Shown here: positions 32,006 to 42,480 of the stretch, one piece after another
How the letters are laid out: each line of letters starts with the position of its first letter
How positions within the stretch are numbered: position 1 is the stretch's first letter
Assembly (NCBI GenBank): GCA_034231615.1
Contig: CM067311.1
Coordinates: 15,347,360 to 15,411,359 of the forward strand
From: Meghimatium bilineatum
Lineage: Eukaryota > Mollusca > Gastropoda > Stylommatophora > Philomycidae
Reading direction: 5' to 3'
DNA: 64,000 nucleotides
Notes under the pieces: model-generated
The model's database searches: none
Seen by the model: the letters and a program-made list of their open reading frames with translations, nothing else
Told to the model about the DNA's origin: nothing
Position numbers and translations under genes: made by a program

Positions 32006-32222
32006 CAGTGTTTCCCAACGTGGGGCCCACGCCCCGCAGGGGAGCAATATGATTAAGGGGGGGGGGCAATTCGAACAAGTTGTAATTAAGCTTCATTAAG
32101 GAATAATTTAATTTTTTAATATAATAAAATAGGCATGTCTATATGTTACATAGGGGGAGGAGGCATCAGAATTTTAGAAAGACTTTGGTGGGGCAGTGTA
32201 CAAAAAAGGTTTGGAAACACTG
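32006..32222 (+). mobile_element. hAT-type MITE with perfect 8-bp target duplication
   Basis: 217 bp, ends CAGTGTTTCCCAAC and (complemented) CAGTGTTTCCAAACC, flanked exactly by CTATAGAC at 31998-32005 and 32223-32230. The same family, reversed, lies at 25483-25691. Nested in a larger hAT element. Confidence 0.92.
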
Positions 32223-32304
32223 CTATAGACTCTCTGAGCTCAGACACACAAACACAAATACATTCTAATCAGGTAACTAAACACACAAAAAACGCGTTTG
32301 TGAC

Positions 32305-32590
32305 GGTCAAAATCCTAGGACCTTCTTCTTCTGTATTCGCTCTCCAACTACTGCAGATTAGCAGGGTGTAGTCCGGTGAACAGAATACTCTGTGTCACTG
32401 TTGCGATATCTGCGCATTTCTGCCTGACATATCCAACCTCAGCATGGTTTTGGGTCACTTTTACACTATATTGGATAGGACAGTCAACTCCATCCCATGG
32501 CCTCTTTAGTCGCCTCTTATGACAAGCATGGAAAGTAAATAGTGTTGCTATTCATTGCTCCCCTCTCGGACCCCGACAACACACCATGTT
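32305..32590 (-). mobile_element. Element X copy, near complete, minus
   Basis: Contains TTCTTCTTCTGTATTCGCTC, TAGCAGGGTGTAGTCCGG, GCGATATCTGCGCATTTC, ATCCAACCTCAGCATGGTTT, GTCGCCTCTTATGACAAGCA and a CCCCTCTCGGACCCCG 5' end. One of the best copies for building a consensus. Confidence 0.8.
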
Positions 32591-32740
32591 TAAACACTGA
32601 CAATTATGCATCCGGATAATGACAAAGAAATGACAAACTACTTAACGTATCTATATTGCCTAGAAAATCACTACAGCTGAAAAAATGCGGGGTTGGTGGA
32701 TACGTCGAGAATAGGATAGGCTACCAAAGAAAAACTATTT
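32590..32740 (+). mobile_element. SINE body fragment, same family as 29597-29760
   Basis: AAGAAATGACAAACTACTTA, CTATATTGCCTAGAAAATCA and CTACAGCTGAAAAAATGC match the SINE body; the tRNA-like head is decayed. Nested in the hAT element. Confidence 0.7.
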
Positions 32741-32882
32741 TTAAAAAGCTTGCCTCTCTTCTCATTAAAAAAAAAAGCTCAATCCGGCCGCCGACCCACA
32801 AATAAGGTTTCCCAGCTCTAATCTGGAGATACTTATCTCAGACAAATCATTTCGTGCATTCGCTCTAAATGATGATTAAAAA

Positions 32883-33158
32883 TTGTTCTCTCGACTCATC
32901 CTCCTCACGTATGGGTACTTGTTCTCTCGACTCATCCTCCTCACGTATGGGTACTTGTTCTCTCGACTCATCCTCACGTATGGGTACTTGTTCTCTCGAC
33001 TCATCCTCACGTATGGGTACTTGTTCTCTCGACTCATCCTCCTCACGTATGGGTACTTGTTCTCTCGACTCATCCTCACGTATGGGTACTTGTTCTCTCG
33101 ACTCATCCTCACGTATGGGTACTTGTTCTCTCGACTCATCCTCCTCACGTATGGGTAC
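32883..33158. repeat. 36/33-bp tandem repeat, 8 copies
   Basis: Unit TGTTCTCTCGACTCATCCTC + CTCACGTATGGGTACT, with a 33-bp form lacking one CTC. Order 36,36,33,33,36,33,33,36. Every length is a multiple of 3, which opens four overlapping frames; none looks like a real gene. Confidence 0.95.
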
Positions 33159-33429
33159 CTTCATTGAACTCAAGTGTTTACACTCTGACACGTTTCCCTT
33201 ATATACACTTGACCAGGATCATTTATCGTACAGAACTTGCATGAGATTCACTGGGTTTATAATCCAGGTGTAGACAATACAATACACCAAGCTTTCTTCA
33301 GGAAAACAATCACTACAAAAATTGTTTGTATTTTTTCCTTAACCGACTAACAATTTTTATATCATGACCATCTACAATAAAACACCTTTTGGTTAGTGGG
33401 AGATAAAGACTTCTAAAATGACTCGTAAA

Positions 33430-33560
33430 TATTTCATTCATATGCATTGGCTGTCACACAAAGTATAATCATAGTGACTAATGAAAATCAGAGAAATAGT
33501 CATATGTGTCTTTAGAAACGCTTGATTCCCCATTAACCAGTAAGTCTAACAGTGTAGACG
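33430..33560 (-). mobile_element. SINE body fragment, same family as 36112-36365
   Basis: CATTGGCTGTCACACAAAGT, ATAATCATAGTGACTAATG, AATAGTCATATG and GCTTGATTCCCCATTA correspond in order to the SINE at 36.1-36.4 kb. Confidence 0.6.
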
Positions 33561-33579
33561 GTCGTGTTTTATGTTCACT

Positions 33580-33705
33580 AAGGAAACAACACTGGAATCA
33601 AAGCTCTATGGGAAACTGTATGAACTACAAAAGACAGTGAGTTTTATTAAGGAGACAGAATTACAGATATAGACATGTTTCAAGTGAACGAAAGAAGAAG
33701 AATGT
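33580..33705 (+). pseudogene. LINE 3' end, GAA-tail family
   Basis: ATCAAAGCTCTATGGGAAAC, TGTATGAACTACAAAAGACA and CAAGTGAACGAAAGAAGAAG are nearly identical to the last 120 bp of the LINE at 48975-50195 (encoding SKLYGxLYELQKTVSFIKET then ELQI and a stop). Recent, extremely 5'-truncated. Confidence 0.8.
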
Positions 33706-33709
33706 TCAC

Positions 33710-34240
33710 TAAAACATAATTTAAAAGCAAGTCATAAGAAAATTCGAAATTTAAAGACGATATTGAAACGAACAGTAAAACATAACCACATTGAAAATAA
33801 TATTTAAAAAGGATCACTTGGAAAAGAACATTAAATAAAACTACCACATTTCAACAGACAAATATTCATACAGGAGAACAAGGAAGTATGCACGCACACA
33901 CGCGGTATAGAGATAATGATCACTGTCCCCGCACAGGGTTTTTTTCTACTGATGTGTCGCATCACCTGTTCTAGGTGTGTCATAGTAAAACTGCTGCTCA
34001 TTTTTTTTAAAACTACAACACTCACACACACACACAAACTGTGCACTGTGTCGCTTCCTTCTGTCGCCGGCTAAGTGCGTCGTGAAGAGAATTAAAGGTT
34101 AGTAAGCGATGAGTCAGCGAACCTCCAGGTTATCTAAGATTGTTAAGATATCGGTCCAAGAGACAACAAAGAAAGTAGCACTCGATCTTATATATATATA
34201 TACTTTTACTATTTCTAAATTTATAATTGTGCAGCTATGA
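33710..34240. other. No recognisable gene or element
   Basis: AT-rich; a motif-free 71-codon minus ORF at 33831-34046; a short TA run near 34190. Confidence 0.4.
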
Positions 34241-34242
34241 GC

Positions 34243-34610
34243 GTTGTCTTTTATTATATCAACAATTAGGGGAGGGAGAAGGTCTGAAGAAATGTGACAG
34301 CTGTCAATAAAAATGAGGGTGGGGGAACAAAAGTTGACGTCAATAATAGTTTTTTTTTAATACACCAATTAAAATGTTTGAAATTGAAGCATTTATATAC
34401 ATATTTGAAACAAATCAACACTTTGTCAAAAATGTTATTTCATGAATAATGTAAGGGAGGAGGGGGGCCTGGGTTAAAAATTTGAGATTTAAGTAGTTCC
34501 CCAAATTCCAGGTTGGTGATTAGATGTTAGGAAAGGGGGAGGGGGGGGGTCAAAAAGTGCCAAAAACAACTTATGACATAATTTATGTACATAATTCATT
34601 GTGTACATAA
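34243..34610 (+). mobile_element. TIR-type element copy, same family as 27083-28035
   Basis: CGTTGTCTTTTATTATATCA, ACAATTAGGGGAGGG, GTTGACGTCAATAATAG, AATACACCAATTAAAATG and the GGGGGGTCAAAAAGTGCCAA right end. Uninterrupted, so this is the cleaner template for the family. Confidence 0.5.
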
Positions 34611-34614
34611 TAAT

Positions 34615-35285
34615 AATAAAGAATAATAATAATAATAAATGCAGTTTCTTTTCACGCTTAGTTAGTATAGGGGATTAGTTCTGAACCATCTTTTTTCCAG
34701 CTGTGCTTATCAATTCCAGATGTTACTTTAACCGCTGGTGTCCTTTAGCACAATGGCGTCCCTCAGTGTTATTTTCCGTTATTAGTTACAGCCGAGTGAT
34801 ATATGAAAAAAAACCATAATTTTTTTTATAGCAGTGACTTCGAATAGCTTCCCGCTGATGTGCAACCATACTCAATATTTCATGACATTACGTCGCGTGT
34901 AGCTCTAGAAAGATGTCAAATATTGGTAGAAATAAATCGACGGGGGAATGTGTGATCTTTGTGTAACCATTTTAATGTGTAAATTATAGACAGAAGTTGA
35001 ATGACAACCGAACATACAAGAATAACTAATATATGCGTAGTCATTCATCAAGTGGTAGTTAATAAATCATTCAATAATAGGCACGATGAGTACGCTCCGA
35101 GAGTATCTTGTACATTTGTGAATGTATACTTGGTATGATAACTATATCTGTGAATGTGTATTTAAAGTGATACATTTGTACCGCCTGAATGTGTACTTGG
35201 TATGATACACTTGTACATCACTTTGTACAAATTGTAATTCTACTAGGTATTATAAACTTGTACATATGTAAACGTGTATCGGATA
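34615..35285. other. No gene; degenerate short repeats
   Basis: ATAATAATAAT near 34607 and a loose repeat of GTGTACTTGGTATGATACAC at 35090-35280. Nothing coding recognised. Confidence 0.4.
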
Positions 35286-35287
35286 TG

Positions 35288-35455
35288 ATACTTCTTCTTC
35301 AGAATACTTCATTCTCAAACTCCCGCTGAATCTCTAGCAGAACAATGGTCCAACTAGATTTCCAGTAGAATGTAGTCCAAAGAATGGAAATGCGTTGTGT
35401 TGCAGTTTTATTTGCGCCAATGGCTCGACACATCCGTCTTCGGCGGGGGGGGGGA
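35288..35455 (-). mobile_element. Element X subfamily copy, minus
   Basis: Minus strand GACGGATGTGTCGAGCCATT, GGCGCAAATAAAACTGCAAC and TTTGGACTACATTCTACTGG, ending GAAGAAGAAG. It shares an insertion (ACCATTGTTCTGCT) with the copy at 59445-59585, defining a subfamily. Confidence 0.7.
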
Positions 35456-35459
35456 TATG

Positions 35460-36110
35460 ATACTATAGTTAATATTTGAATGGGTACTAAATATGACAAG
35501 TGTGTACATTTGTAAATGTGAACATAGTTTATACAAGAATTATCTATACGTGTATTACTGTAGTACATTAGTTTATGTGGTAATATCCTTACAAGTGTAA
35601 TGTTTTTTCTTCCAAACTTGTTTATGTCACAAATTGAGTTTGTGAATTGCTAGGGATTTCTGATTATGTGGCTTTTTCCCCCGAAACATTGTAAACCATG
35701 GCAAATCCGATACTTCTTTGTATGAAAAAGAAACGCTACAATTCCACGTCTCCCAATCAGAACAAAGGAAACGCCAGTTCAATCGCCTGTAAATCCTGGG
35801 GATCAAAACAACAATGACACAAATCATTGAAGAAGTTCAATGAACCGAATCAATACATCTCCTGATCTGGTGGTCAAGATTTTTTTTTTGACATTTATGA
35901 CTGTATTGATTGGTGTTATCTTTCTCTGTATTGTTAACAGGCTGCGAGCTGTTGTTTGGTTTATTGTTGTCGAGCTGGTTTAGTATAACAAGAATATCTG
36001 GCATAGGACAGCATTATTTATAGACGCCACTAATACATCCTATCCGTGATCCTCGGAATATAAGCCATACTGACTGATGGGAAACAAATAATCTAAAATA
36101 GCTCATCTGT
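35460..36110. other. No recognisable gene or element
   Basis: A motif-free 66-codon minus ORF; otherwise AT-rich unique-looking sequence. Confidence 0.4.
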
Positions 36111-36111
36111 C

Positions 36112-36365
36112 ACTTTGATATTCATTGGCTGTAACACAAATTATAATCATAATAGCCAATGCAATTTGTGGGAATAGTCAGATGATCCGTTAAAGAAGGC
36201 TTGATTTCTCATTATCCGATGATCTTATATCATCCACGGTTACGCCCAATCGCATCGCCAGAACAGTACCATGTGACCGATATAATTTCATATATAGCAA
36301 TCTCAAGGACGTTGTGTTTTTGAAGCGGATTGACTAACCACTATACCATCGAGCCCACGTTCGTT
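36112..36365 (-). mobile_element. tRNA-derived SINE with tRNA-Asp-like head
   Basis: On the minus strand GGGCTCGATGGTATAGTGGT + TAGT includes A box TGGTATAGTGG (36338-36348), very like tRNA-Asp. The B box is not clear. The body (GAGAAATCAAGCCTTCTTTA, CTATTATGATTATAATTTGT, CAGCCAATGAATATC) recurs at 33430-33560. Confidence 0.7.
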
Positions 36366-36424
36366 TAGTATTATTTGTAGCATATCATATTCAGGACGTA
36401 GCAAACAACACAGGATGTTTTGAC

Positions 36425-36660
36425 TATTCTTCTTTTGCGTTGGTTCCCAAACTCCTGCAGATTAACGGGGTGCAGTCTGGAGGATGGAATGAGTTCTGTC
36501 ATGGTTATACAGCACTGCTGTATTTCGGCCTTATACATCCGATTTCAGCATGGTTTTGACTAGTGATTTTCTATGTAATTTAAATACGTCTATTAGGTTA
36601 CCATTTTCTTAACGGTCCAGATGTACTATTTCCTGCGGAGGGGTTTTAATCTTCTACCGT
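36425..36660 (-). mobile_element. Element X copy, minus
   Basis: CAAACTCCTGCAGATTAACG, GGTGCAGTCTGGAGGATGGA, ATCCGATTTCAGCATGGTTT. Beyond 36560 only weak similarity. Confidence 0.65.
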
Positions 36661-36774
36661 ATCCATAAGAAATGCGCTCTATCTCTCACCGCCACTAGCT
36701 ATATTCGCGGAATCATATTACAATGAGAGTAGCAAGGCAGACGATGAATATCACTAGGCCGTAGTGCAATTGAT

Positions 36775-37080
36775 AATACGAAAACACACCACTGCTGGTT
36801 TTCTGGCCTGTGTGTTGGCGGGGGCCCAAAGGAGTGAGCAAGAAAAACGACAGTTACATGTTAGACATGTTGTAAGAGGCGACTAAAGGGGATTTTTATG
36901 ATTTGAGTTGGCTGCCACTTCCATGGAGCGTCAGAGTGGCCCAGAAGCCAACCTGAAGTCGGATGTGTCAGGCCGAAAGGTGCAGATAACTAAGCTGTAA
37001 TCAATGACAACGCAACTCGTTCCTTGGCCTACAATCTGCAGGGGTTGCACCCCGCAGACGAAGAAACTGATTGCTAATTT
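36775..37080 (+). mobile_element. Element X copy, plus
   Basis: TGTTAGACATGTTGTAAGAG, GCGACTAAAGGGG, GAGTTGGCTGCCAC, CTGAAGTCGGATGTGTCAGG, CCGAAAGGTGCAGATAAC and the GAAGAAACTG end. With the preceding copy it forms an inverted pair about 115-350 bp apart. Confidence 0.75.
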
Positions 37081-37139
37081 TAGAAAGTTAACAGTTGTAG
37101 AAGAACGGTAAAAAGAATATCGGCTTTCGAACTGAAGTG

Positions 37140-39475
37140 TTATTCATCATCATCAGGTGCCATGCCAGGTGGCGTAGGCGGTCATGGCTCTCCACAGCTC
37201 TCTGTCCACAGTATTATGTATCAAAGTCGCTGTTGTTTCTTTAGCCGTGCCAGGTTGTCAAACTGTCTAATATTTTCTCACGTTGTCGCCCTCTGTCTCT
37301 GGTGCCTTCAATCTTGCCTGTTGTGATTATGTTCTCTAAACCTGCCTGTCTCATGAAGTGGCCAAAAAAAAAGAAGATTGCCTTTTTCTTATATTCTTGA
37401 TTAAGGTCCGTTTCGCATTTAACTCTTTTAACACCTCTAAATTAGTTTTTCTGGCAGACCATGGTATTCTCAGCATTCTTCTGTAGAACCACATCTCTGT
37501 TGCCTCCAATGTCCCACTTTCCAGTTTGTTTATTGTCCAAGACTCGCACCCATATGTTAGTATAGGGGTTATATAGCACTGCAGAACTCTCTTTCTGACC
37601 TCTAATGACAAGGTCATATTACACAGTATATTTGTCATTTTTCTGAATGTTGTTTTTGCCTGTCCTATTCTGCATCTTATTTCTGTTGAACTTCTTCCAT
37701 CTGCTGTAATAATTGTACCTAGATATTTGAATTGGTGGATCTGTTTTAATACTATAATTCACTGTGATCTTGCAAGGTGTGTTATTTTCTTTCTTTGAAA
37801 TAACCATTACTTCTGTTTTCTTGATATTTAGGAAGAGGCCTTTCTCTTTGCTTTCTGTGACTACTACTTTAATTAAGTTTTGAAGGTCTTCCTCACGTTT
37901 TGCAATCAGAACAGTGTCATCCACATATCTCAAATTATTTATGTTATGTCCTCCCACTGATATTCCTGGGATATCTACTATTGCACGCAATATGTTTTCA
38001 CTGTATAGAGAACAGGTCTGGTGAAAGCATGCATCCCTGTCTGACTCCTTGTTTTATTTGTTGAAAAGGGCCAAATTGATTTCCTACTCTTATTGCTGCC
38101 AGTACATGTTCTTAATTATTCTTAAATCCTTGCTGTCAATGTTCAGATTCTCTAGCATGTGTATAATTTCGCTATGTTTAACTTTGTCAAAAGCTTTAGT
38201 GTAGTCTATGCAACAGAGGTACAGATCTGTTTTTACCTCTATAGACCTCTCTATTCGTGTTCTCAATATATAAATAGCATTGTTGGTACCTTTGCCTTCT
38301 ACAAAGCCACATTGTTCTGGACTTATTTCTGATTTTATTTTGTTTCTCACTCTCTTCATGATGATTCTGAGAAGTATTTTGGTTATTTGGCTCATGAGGA
38401 TGATTGTACGGTGTTCTTCACATTCGGTGGTCCCTGGTTTCTTAGGTAATGCTATGAATATGGATCTCATTAAGTCATCGGGTATGTTTCCACTGTTATA
38501 TATGTCATTCAGCAATTTTGTGATTATTTCAAATCCAAAGTCATCTAAAGCTGCTAATTCTTCTAATGTGATATTGTCTGGACCTGGGCTTTGCCATATT
38601 TCATGTGTCTTAGTGCCTCCCTTACTTCTGCTGTGAGTATTGATGGACCCTCGTCGTTATCTTGTATGTTTATTTCTGGTCTATTATCATCATAAAGTTC
38701 TTTGATATATTCTGACCATCTCTGTACTATGTGATCTATTCCCATTAATACCTGCCCTGTCTTAGATTTTAGACACCCTGTAACTGTTTGCGTTCTCTTT
38801 CCTGTTATCATCTCAATTTTCTTATATAGTAATGTTGTATCTTGGTTGTAATGCAATTCTATTTCTGTGCATTTCTTGTTCAGTCAGCTTTCTTTTGCTA
38901 TTTTGCATTTCTCTCGTATCTCCTTATGTATTTTCTGATATTCCACTATCTTGTGTTTATTTTTCCTTCTGGTGCTCATCAATTCTAATATTTCTTGTCA
39001 TCCATTTTTATTTTGATGTATGTTTTACTTTTGGTATTATCTCTTTAGATGTTTGGTTTATCGACTGTTTTAGCATGTTCCATTGATCTTCAATACTCTG
39101 AATCTTTGCAATGGCATTGTATCTATTTTGTACAATTATGTTGTATCTTTCTTTAATGTCAGCATCTGATTTCAAAGCTAAATCTAATTTCATATTCCTT
39201 GGTGCTCTCTTGATCTTCTTTAATCCCACACTGGGCCCCGCGCAATCCGTTTCGCATTGGGCCCCTCAATTGTTAGGGCCGGCCCTGACTGTATCATGTG
39301 ACATTCTTTCCAGAACGTTGTTTTCATCATGGGTACTCTGAACGTCTCTCTGTTCCGGGCAAACAAACCTGCATTGGCCAGAGACCTGTATACATTCTTC
39401 CATGTCGCTGATCCGTCGTCATTTTGGTCTATTGTGGTTACACCACTGTTCAATGTATCCATTCTGAATTTATAG
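37140..39475 (-). pseudogene. LINE with endonuclease-linker, RT and C-terminal regions (family B), decayed
   Basis: Minus-strand blocks run in order. 39229-39008 is a linker between endonuclease and RT (IQSIEDQWNMLKQSINQTSK). 38856-38563 is pre-RT (VQRWSEYIKELYDDNRPEI). 38515-38090 is RT with QCGFVEGKGTNNAIYILR and LYLCCIDYTKAFDKVKH. 37990-37619 has NLRYVDDTVLIAKREEDL (YVDD catalytic box). 37638-37351 has TPILTYGCESWTIN and RRMLRIPWSARKTN. Each lies in a different frame, so at least four shifts. The 3' end is marked by ATCATCATCAGGTGCC and matches 13098-13197. Near 39235-39300 an inserted GGGCCGGCCCTAACAATTG block interrupts it. Confidence 0.88.
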
Positions 39476-39479
39476 GCAC

Positions 39480-39945
39480 TTTACTCTTGTATGTTGCCAT
39501 TTCTTTCGGGAGAATAACCCGTTAATTTTGTAGCCGTAAGGAAAACACATTCATTTTCGTTGGTCATTTTGGCGGAAGATTTTATTTTTATAAATCATAA
39601 GTTAACTGTCGATGTCTCTACCAAATGTTGGATCATGATTGAAGACTTGGGTAAAGAAACGGTATGAAACGTAAAGATCAAGAAGGGTAAAAGGATGTTA
39701 TGTGTATTGCAGTTGAGTCACTGGTTTCAAAAAGAACATGTATTTACTGAAGCCATACATAGAAGGAAAGACTAATACACGCTAGTTTACATGTAGATCA
39801 TGGGTTTTCAAACATTTGAAGCAGCGAGCACTACCCACATGTAATACTAAATTGCAAGCCCCATAACATATAGGATATTAGTCAAAAGACAGATTTATCG
39901 TTTGGGTCTTCACTGCGCTATAAATAGCACACTGTTTACAATATT
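39480..39945. other. No recognisable gene or element
   Basis: Nothing recognised beyond AT-rich sequence. Confidence 0.4.
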
Positions 39946-39949
39946 AACT

Positions 39950-40495
39950 AGCTTGTAGCATGGCCATGGAGATTATGGCTGTGACCAGGCCATTTAAGTG
40001 GGTAGGAACACAGAAGCAACACGGGTCTGCATATTGAGTGACTATTATTAGGAAGGTACAAGTGGGTCTTGTTCGCGAACAGGGGATTGTTGCCCTGAGA
40101 AAGGCGAGGTTGAAAGTAGTTACATTTATTTTCGTGTCGGGACATGTGGGTGTTCGAGGTATTTAAAGAGCAGATCAATTGGCGTCATGCGCGATTGTGG
40201 CACGGGGCGATGGGGAAATGGATCGAGCTGACGTTTTAAACTCCATAAGAGATATACCACGCGAGAGTGAGACTAGTGGGATGATGATTTCTTTTCGATG
40301 GCCAGAATTAAAGAACAGGGGATTGAAATGTGGTGTTGCTAGAAGTGAACATTTTGGAGGGCGCAGAAGAATTATGGTCAACTAGCAGAGGACCGGTACT
40401 GTCAGCAGGCGTGTAATGGCGGATACACTTAGGGAGAGATCGGAGCAACTATGGACGTGTCCAGTTTACAATGATGATCTGATGACGAACTAACT
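39950..40495 (+). pseudogene. LINE RNase H C-terminal relic
   Basis: Shifted plus frames give MAMEIMAVTRPFKWV, LRKARLKVVTFIFVSGHVGV (RNase H PGHxGVxGNExAD box with proline changed to serine), RADQLASCAIVARGDGEMDR, ADVLNSIRDI and ERSEQLWTCPVYNDDLM. Related to the relic at 15875-16285. One in-frame stop sits inside the GNE box. Confidence 0.75.
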
Positions 40496-40499
40496 AACT

Positions 40500-41065
40500 A
40501 GCTAGCTGACTTCACTGAATTCCGTGAACACCAATCCAATTGATTGATGACATTATATCTTGCAACACAGAAGAGAATTTTAGATAACTTTTTGAAAACT
40601 GAAAGTAGTTGATGAAAAATCAACAACTATTGCACATGCTAATGTTACTCTAATTCTAAATAGTAATTATAATCCTAAACCTACCGGCAAAGGTTAGGAA
40701 ATACCTCTCAAAACTAGAACAATGGTCACAGTGAAGACCTAAAACATAATTAAGCACACACAAAAAATAGAGGGAGAGGGGTTGCATACATACTCATCCA
40801 ATCATTTTCCCCATAACCGTGGATATGAGCACTGTCTCTGTTGGTACAGCGCAGTTTTAATTGTAAAGTACGAGCTCATGATCGTTAGTACTCGTGAGAA
40901 GTTTATAACGCGCATGGCGCGAGCACGTCCTAAAGAGAGCATCTAGGTGCTCGCGAGCACGTTTGATATAGATCTTCCGTGTGTTGCCGGGCAGAAAGGT
41001 AAGAAAAGAGTAACGGTGCTACTACCTGCCAGGTGTGTCGTGAGAGGGAGAGTAACGAGGTTTGG
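40500..41065. other. No recognisable gene or element
   Basis: No domain or repeat recognised. A G-run at 41065 precedes an Element X copy. Confidence 0.4.
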
Positions 41066-41069
41066 GGGG

Positions 41070-41255
41070 GGGGGTAAATTGTTTCATCTCATAGAAGGTC
41101 AAGGTAACCCAAAGATCAAAATGAAATTAGATGTACCAGGCGAAACGGCACAGATATTGCATCTTAGCTGTAAACCATGCAACAGCGCAATAAATTATCT
41201 GGACTACATTCTGCTAATTTGTACACGTTTGAGGATGAACAGAGAAGAATAAATA
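41070..41255 (+). mobile_element. Element X copy, within the putative SAMD5-like intron
   Basis: AGAAGGTCAAGGTAACCCAA, TTAGATGTACCAGGCGAAAC, GGCACAGATATTGCATCTTA, CTGTAAACCATGCAAC and CTGGACTACATTCTGCTAAT, ending GAACAGAGAAGAA. Confidence 0.75.
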
Positions 41256-41524
41256 CAAACTATATGGGAATAATTATATGGGGAAAACGAATTGTTTAGT
41301 GTAGATCGAATGCAGATTTTTCAATTTACATTCTATGTAAATTATTTTGATGCAAAATTAATTCCCCAAAAATTCATAACTTTTTGCAGAATTGACGTAC
41401 AGACTTGGTTGAGGCATCGCTGAATTGCAATTTTCAAGGGCTAACGGTTGTATTTATAACGCTGTACACCCATTATAGCGCAAATTTTGCGCTAATGAAG
41501 CCTAATGTCTACTATTCGCGATTA

Positions 41525-41628
41525 TAACAGATATAGTTTAGTAGAGTTTCATATCTATAAATTTATAGTTTAGTAGAGTTTCATACCTATAAATTTATAG
41601 TTTAGTCAGTAGAGTTTCATACTTATAA
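41525..41628. repeat. 32-bp tandem repeat, about 3 copies
   Basis: Unit AGTTTAGTAGAGTTTCATAC + CTATAAATTTAT, just inside the intron next to the splice donor of the SAMD5-like exon. Confidence 0.85.
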
Positions 41629-41637
41629 AACTAACTT

Positions 41638-41640
41638 ACC
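41638..41640 (-). other. Splice donor of SAMD5-like exon 1
   Basis: The minus strand reads ACCAG|GTAAGT. Reading through gives only Val-Ser-stop, so splicing is required to extend the protein. Confidence 0.85.
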
Positions 41641-42125
41641 TGGTTAGTGTAAGGTGGACATGATAAGTCTATATTGTCTTCCACGAGTTTGTTCCGTATT
41701 ATAAGCCTCAGTTGCATCTTTGGGTATGTGATCAAACTGATTTTTCCCACGTCGTCAGCATCCACTTTACGAGTAGTTCCATCTGAACAAAGTGCTCCTG
41801 CACCTCTAGCAGAATGAGAAACTACACCACCGGGACATTCTTCACCTACCTCTGTCTCATCACCACTTTGACAAGTGTCACATTCCTCGAGAGTGAAATA
41901 TACTGCTGCACCACCTTCTTCTCTTAAAACTTTAACAGCCCTCAATAATTTCTCTCTATGCTGGTCTCTCGGAACCCCAATTGCATCCAAATCTTCTTCT
42001 CCTATTTGTTTACACACTTCTAAATCATCATATCCATTATCTAGAAAAGCTTGTGTATACTGTACCAAGTTCACAGACCGAAGCCAGTTTTCTACGATAC
42101 TACTGTTATTCGCTTCGGACGCCAT
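41640..42125 (-). CDS. SAMD5: SAMD5-like sterile alpha motif protein, first coding exon
   Basis: 162 codons from ATG at 42125 to a glutamine codon at 41642-41640, followed at once by GTAAGT, a consensus splice donor, so the exon ends in phase 0 and the rest lies further along the minus strand or outside the window. Residues about 10-72 form a SAM domain (VENWLRSVNLVQYTQAFLDN, then GYDDLEVCKQIGEEDLDAIG). This is almost the vertebrate SAMD5 pattern, and the second conserved block LITYPKMQLRLIIRNKLVED (residues about 130-149), then PPYTNQ, matches the SAMD5 C-terminal region too. Between them is a variable acidic/Gly-Ser linker. SAM domains mediate protein-protein oligomerisation; the cellular role of SAMD5 is poorly defined. 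No stop or frameshift, the only intact host exon found. The antisense 110-codon ORF is a shadow. Exon 2 was not located. Confidence 0.9.
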
Positions 42126-42480
42126 AAGCGAAGATATTTCTCATTCTGTTCTCACAAATAACTATAAAATAATTAACACACTAAAACACAACAATCACAA
42201 ATGTTGAGAATAAAAATCCAAACGTATGAGCAAGAAGGTTAAACGTAAATTTCAAAGAACGAACGACTCAGATACCCCATGTTCACGAGGAGTGTCGCTT
42301 AGTGTCTAGTGTGACACATAAACACACACACACACTCGGTTCGTCTGCTTCTCGCTACGCTACGTCTGCCGGAAAGGTGCACACACTTCTGCCCGCGCAC
42401 TGAGCGGCCATGACTAAACAGTTGTGCGTTTTTATGGCGGTCAGCTGTGACAAAGAATAAAAAACCACGGCCTGTATGCC
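42126..42480 (-). promoter_or_regulatory. 5' flank / likely promoter region of the SAMD5-like gene
   Basis: Upstream of the ATG; the stretch 42330-42440 is more GC- and CpG-rich than its surroundings. The start has G at +4 (ATGG). No firm TATA box or initiator can be called, and an upstream non-coding exon is possible. Confidence 0.35.

Larger units (their letters stand above)
31934..32820. mobile_element. hAT-type element with perfect 8-bp target duplication, carrying nested insertions
   Basis: ATCTGGAG lies immediately outside both ends (31926-31933 and 32821-32828). Ends read CGGGGGTGGATAACAACC and, complemented, TAGAGCTGGGAAACC, with CCGGCCCGCC and GGCGGCCGGA just inside, the subterminal pattern common in hAT elements. 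887 bp with no transposase ORF. It contains a second hAT MITE (32006-32222), an Element X copy and a SINE body, so it is an old, nested insertion. Confidence 0.8.

Noticed and set aside
32865-33273. Four overlapping repeat ORFs of 90-134 codons
   Set aside because: Product of a 36/33-bp tandem array open in several frames on both strands; no start context, domain or conservation argument.
36338-36348. Genuine tRNA-Asp gene
   Set aside because: Only the 5' part with the A box resembles tRNA; no proper anticodon arm, B box or acceptor closure, and a SINE body follows.
40947-41252. 101-codon ORF
   Set aside because: Runs through a G-run and an Element X copy; the sequence is repeat-derived.
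41875-42207. 110-codon plus ORF opposite the SAMD5-like exon
   Set aside because: Antisense shadow of the real exon; no motif.
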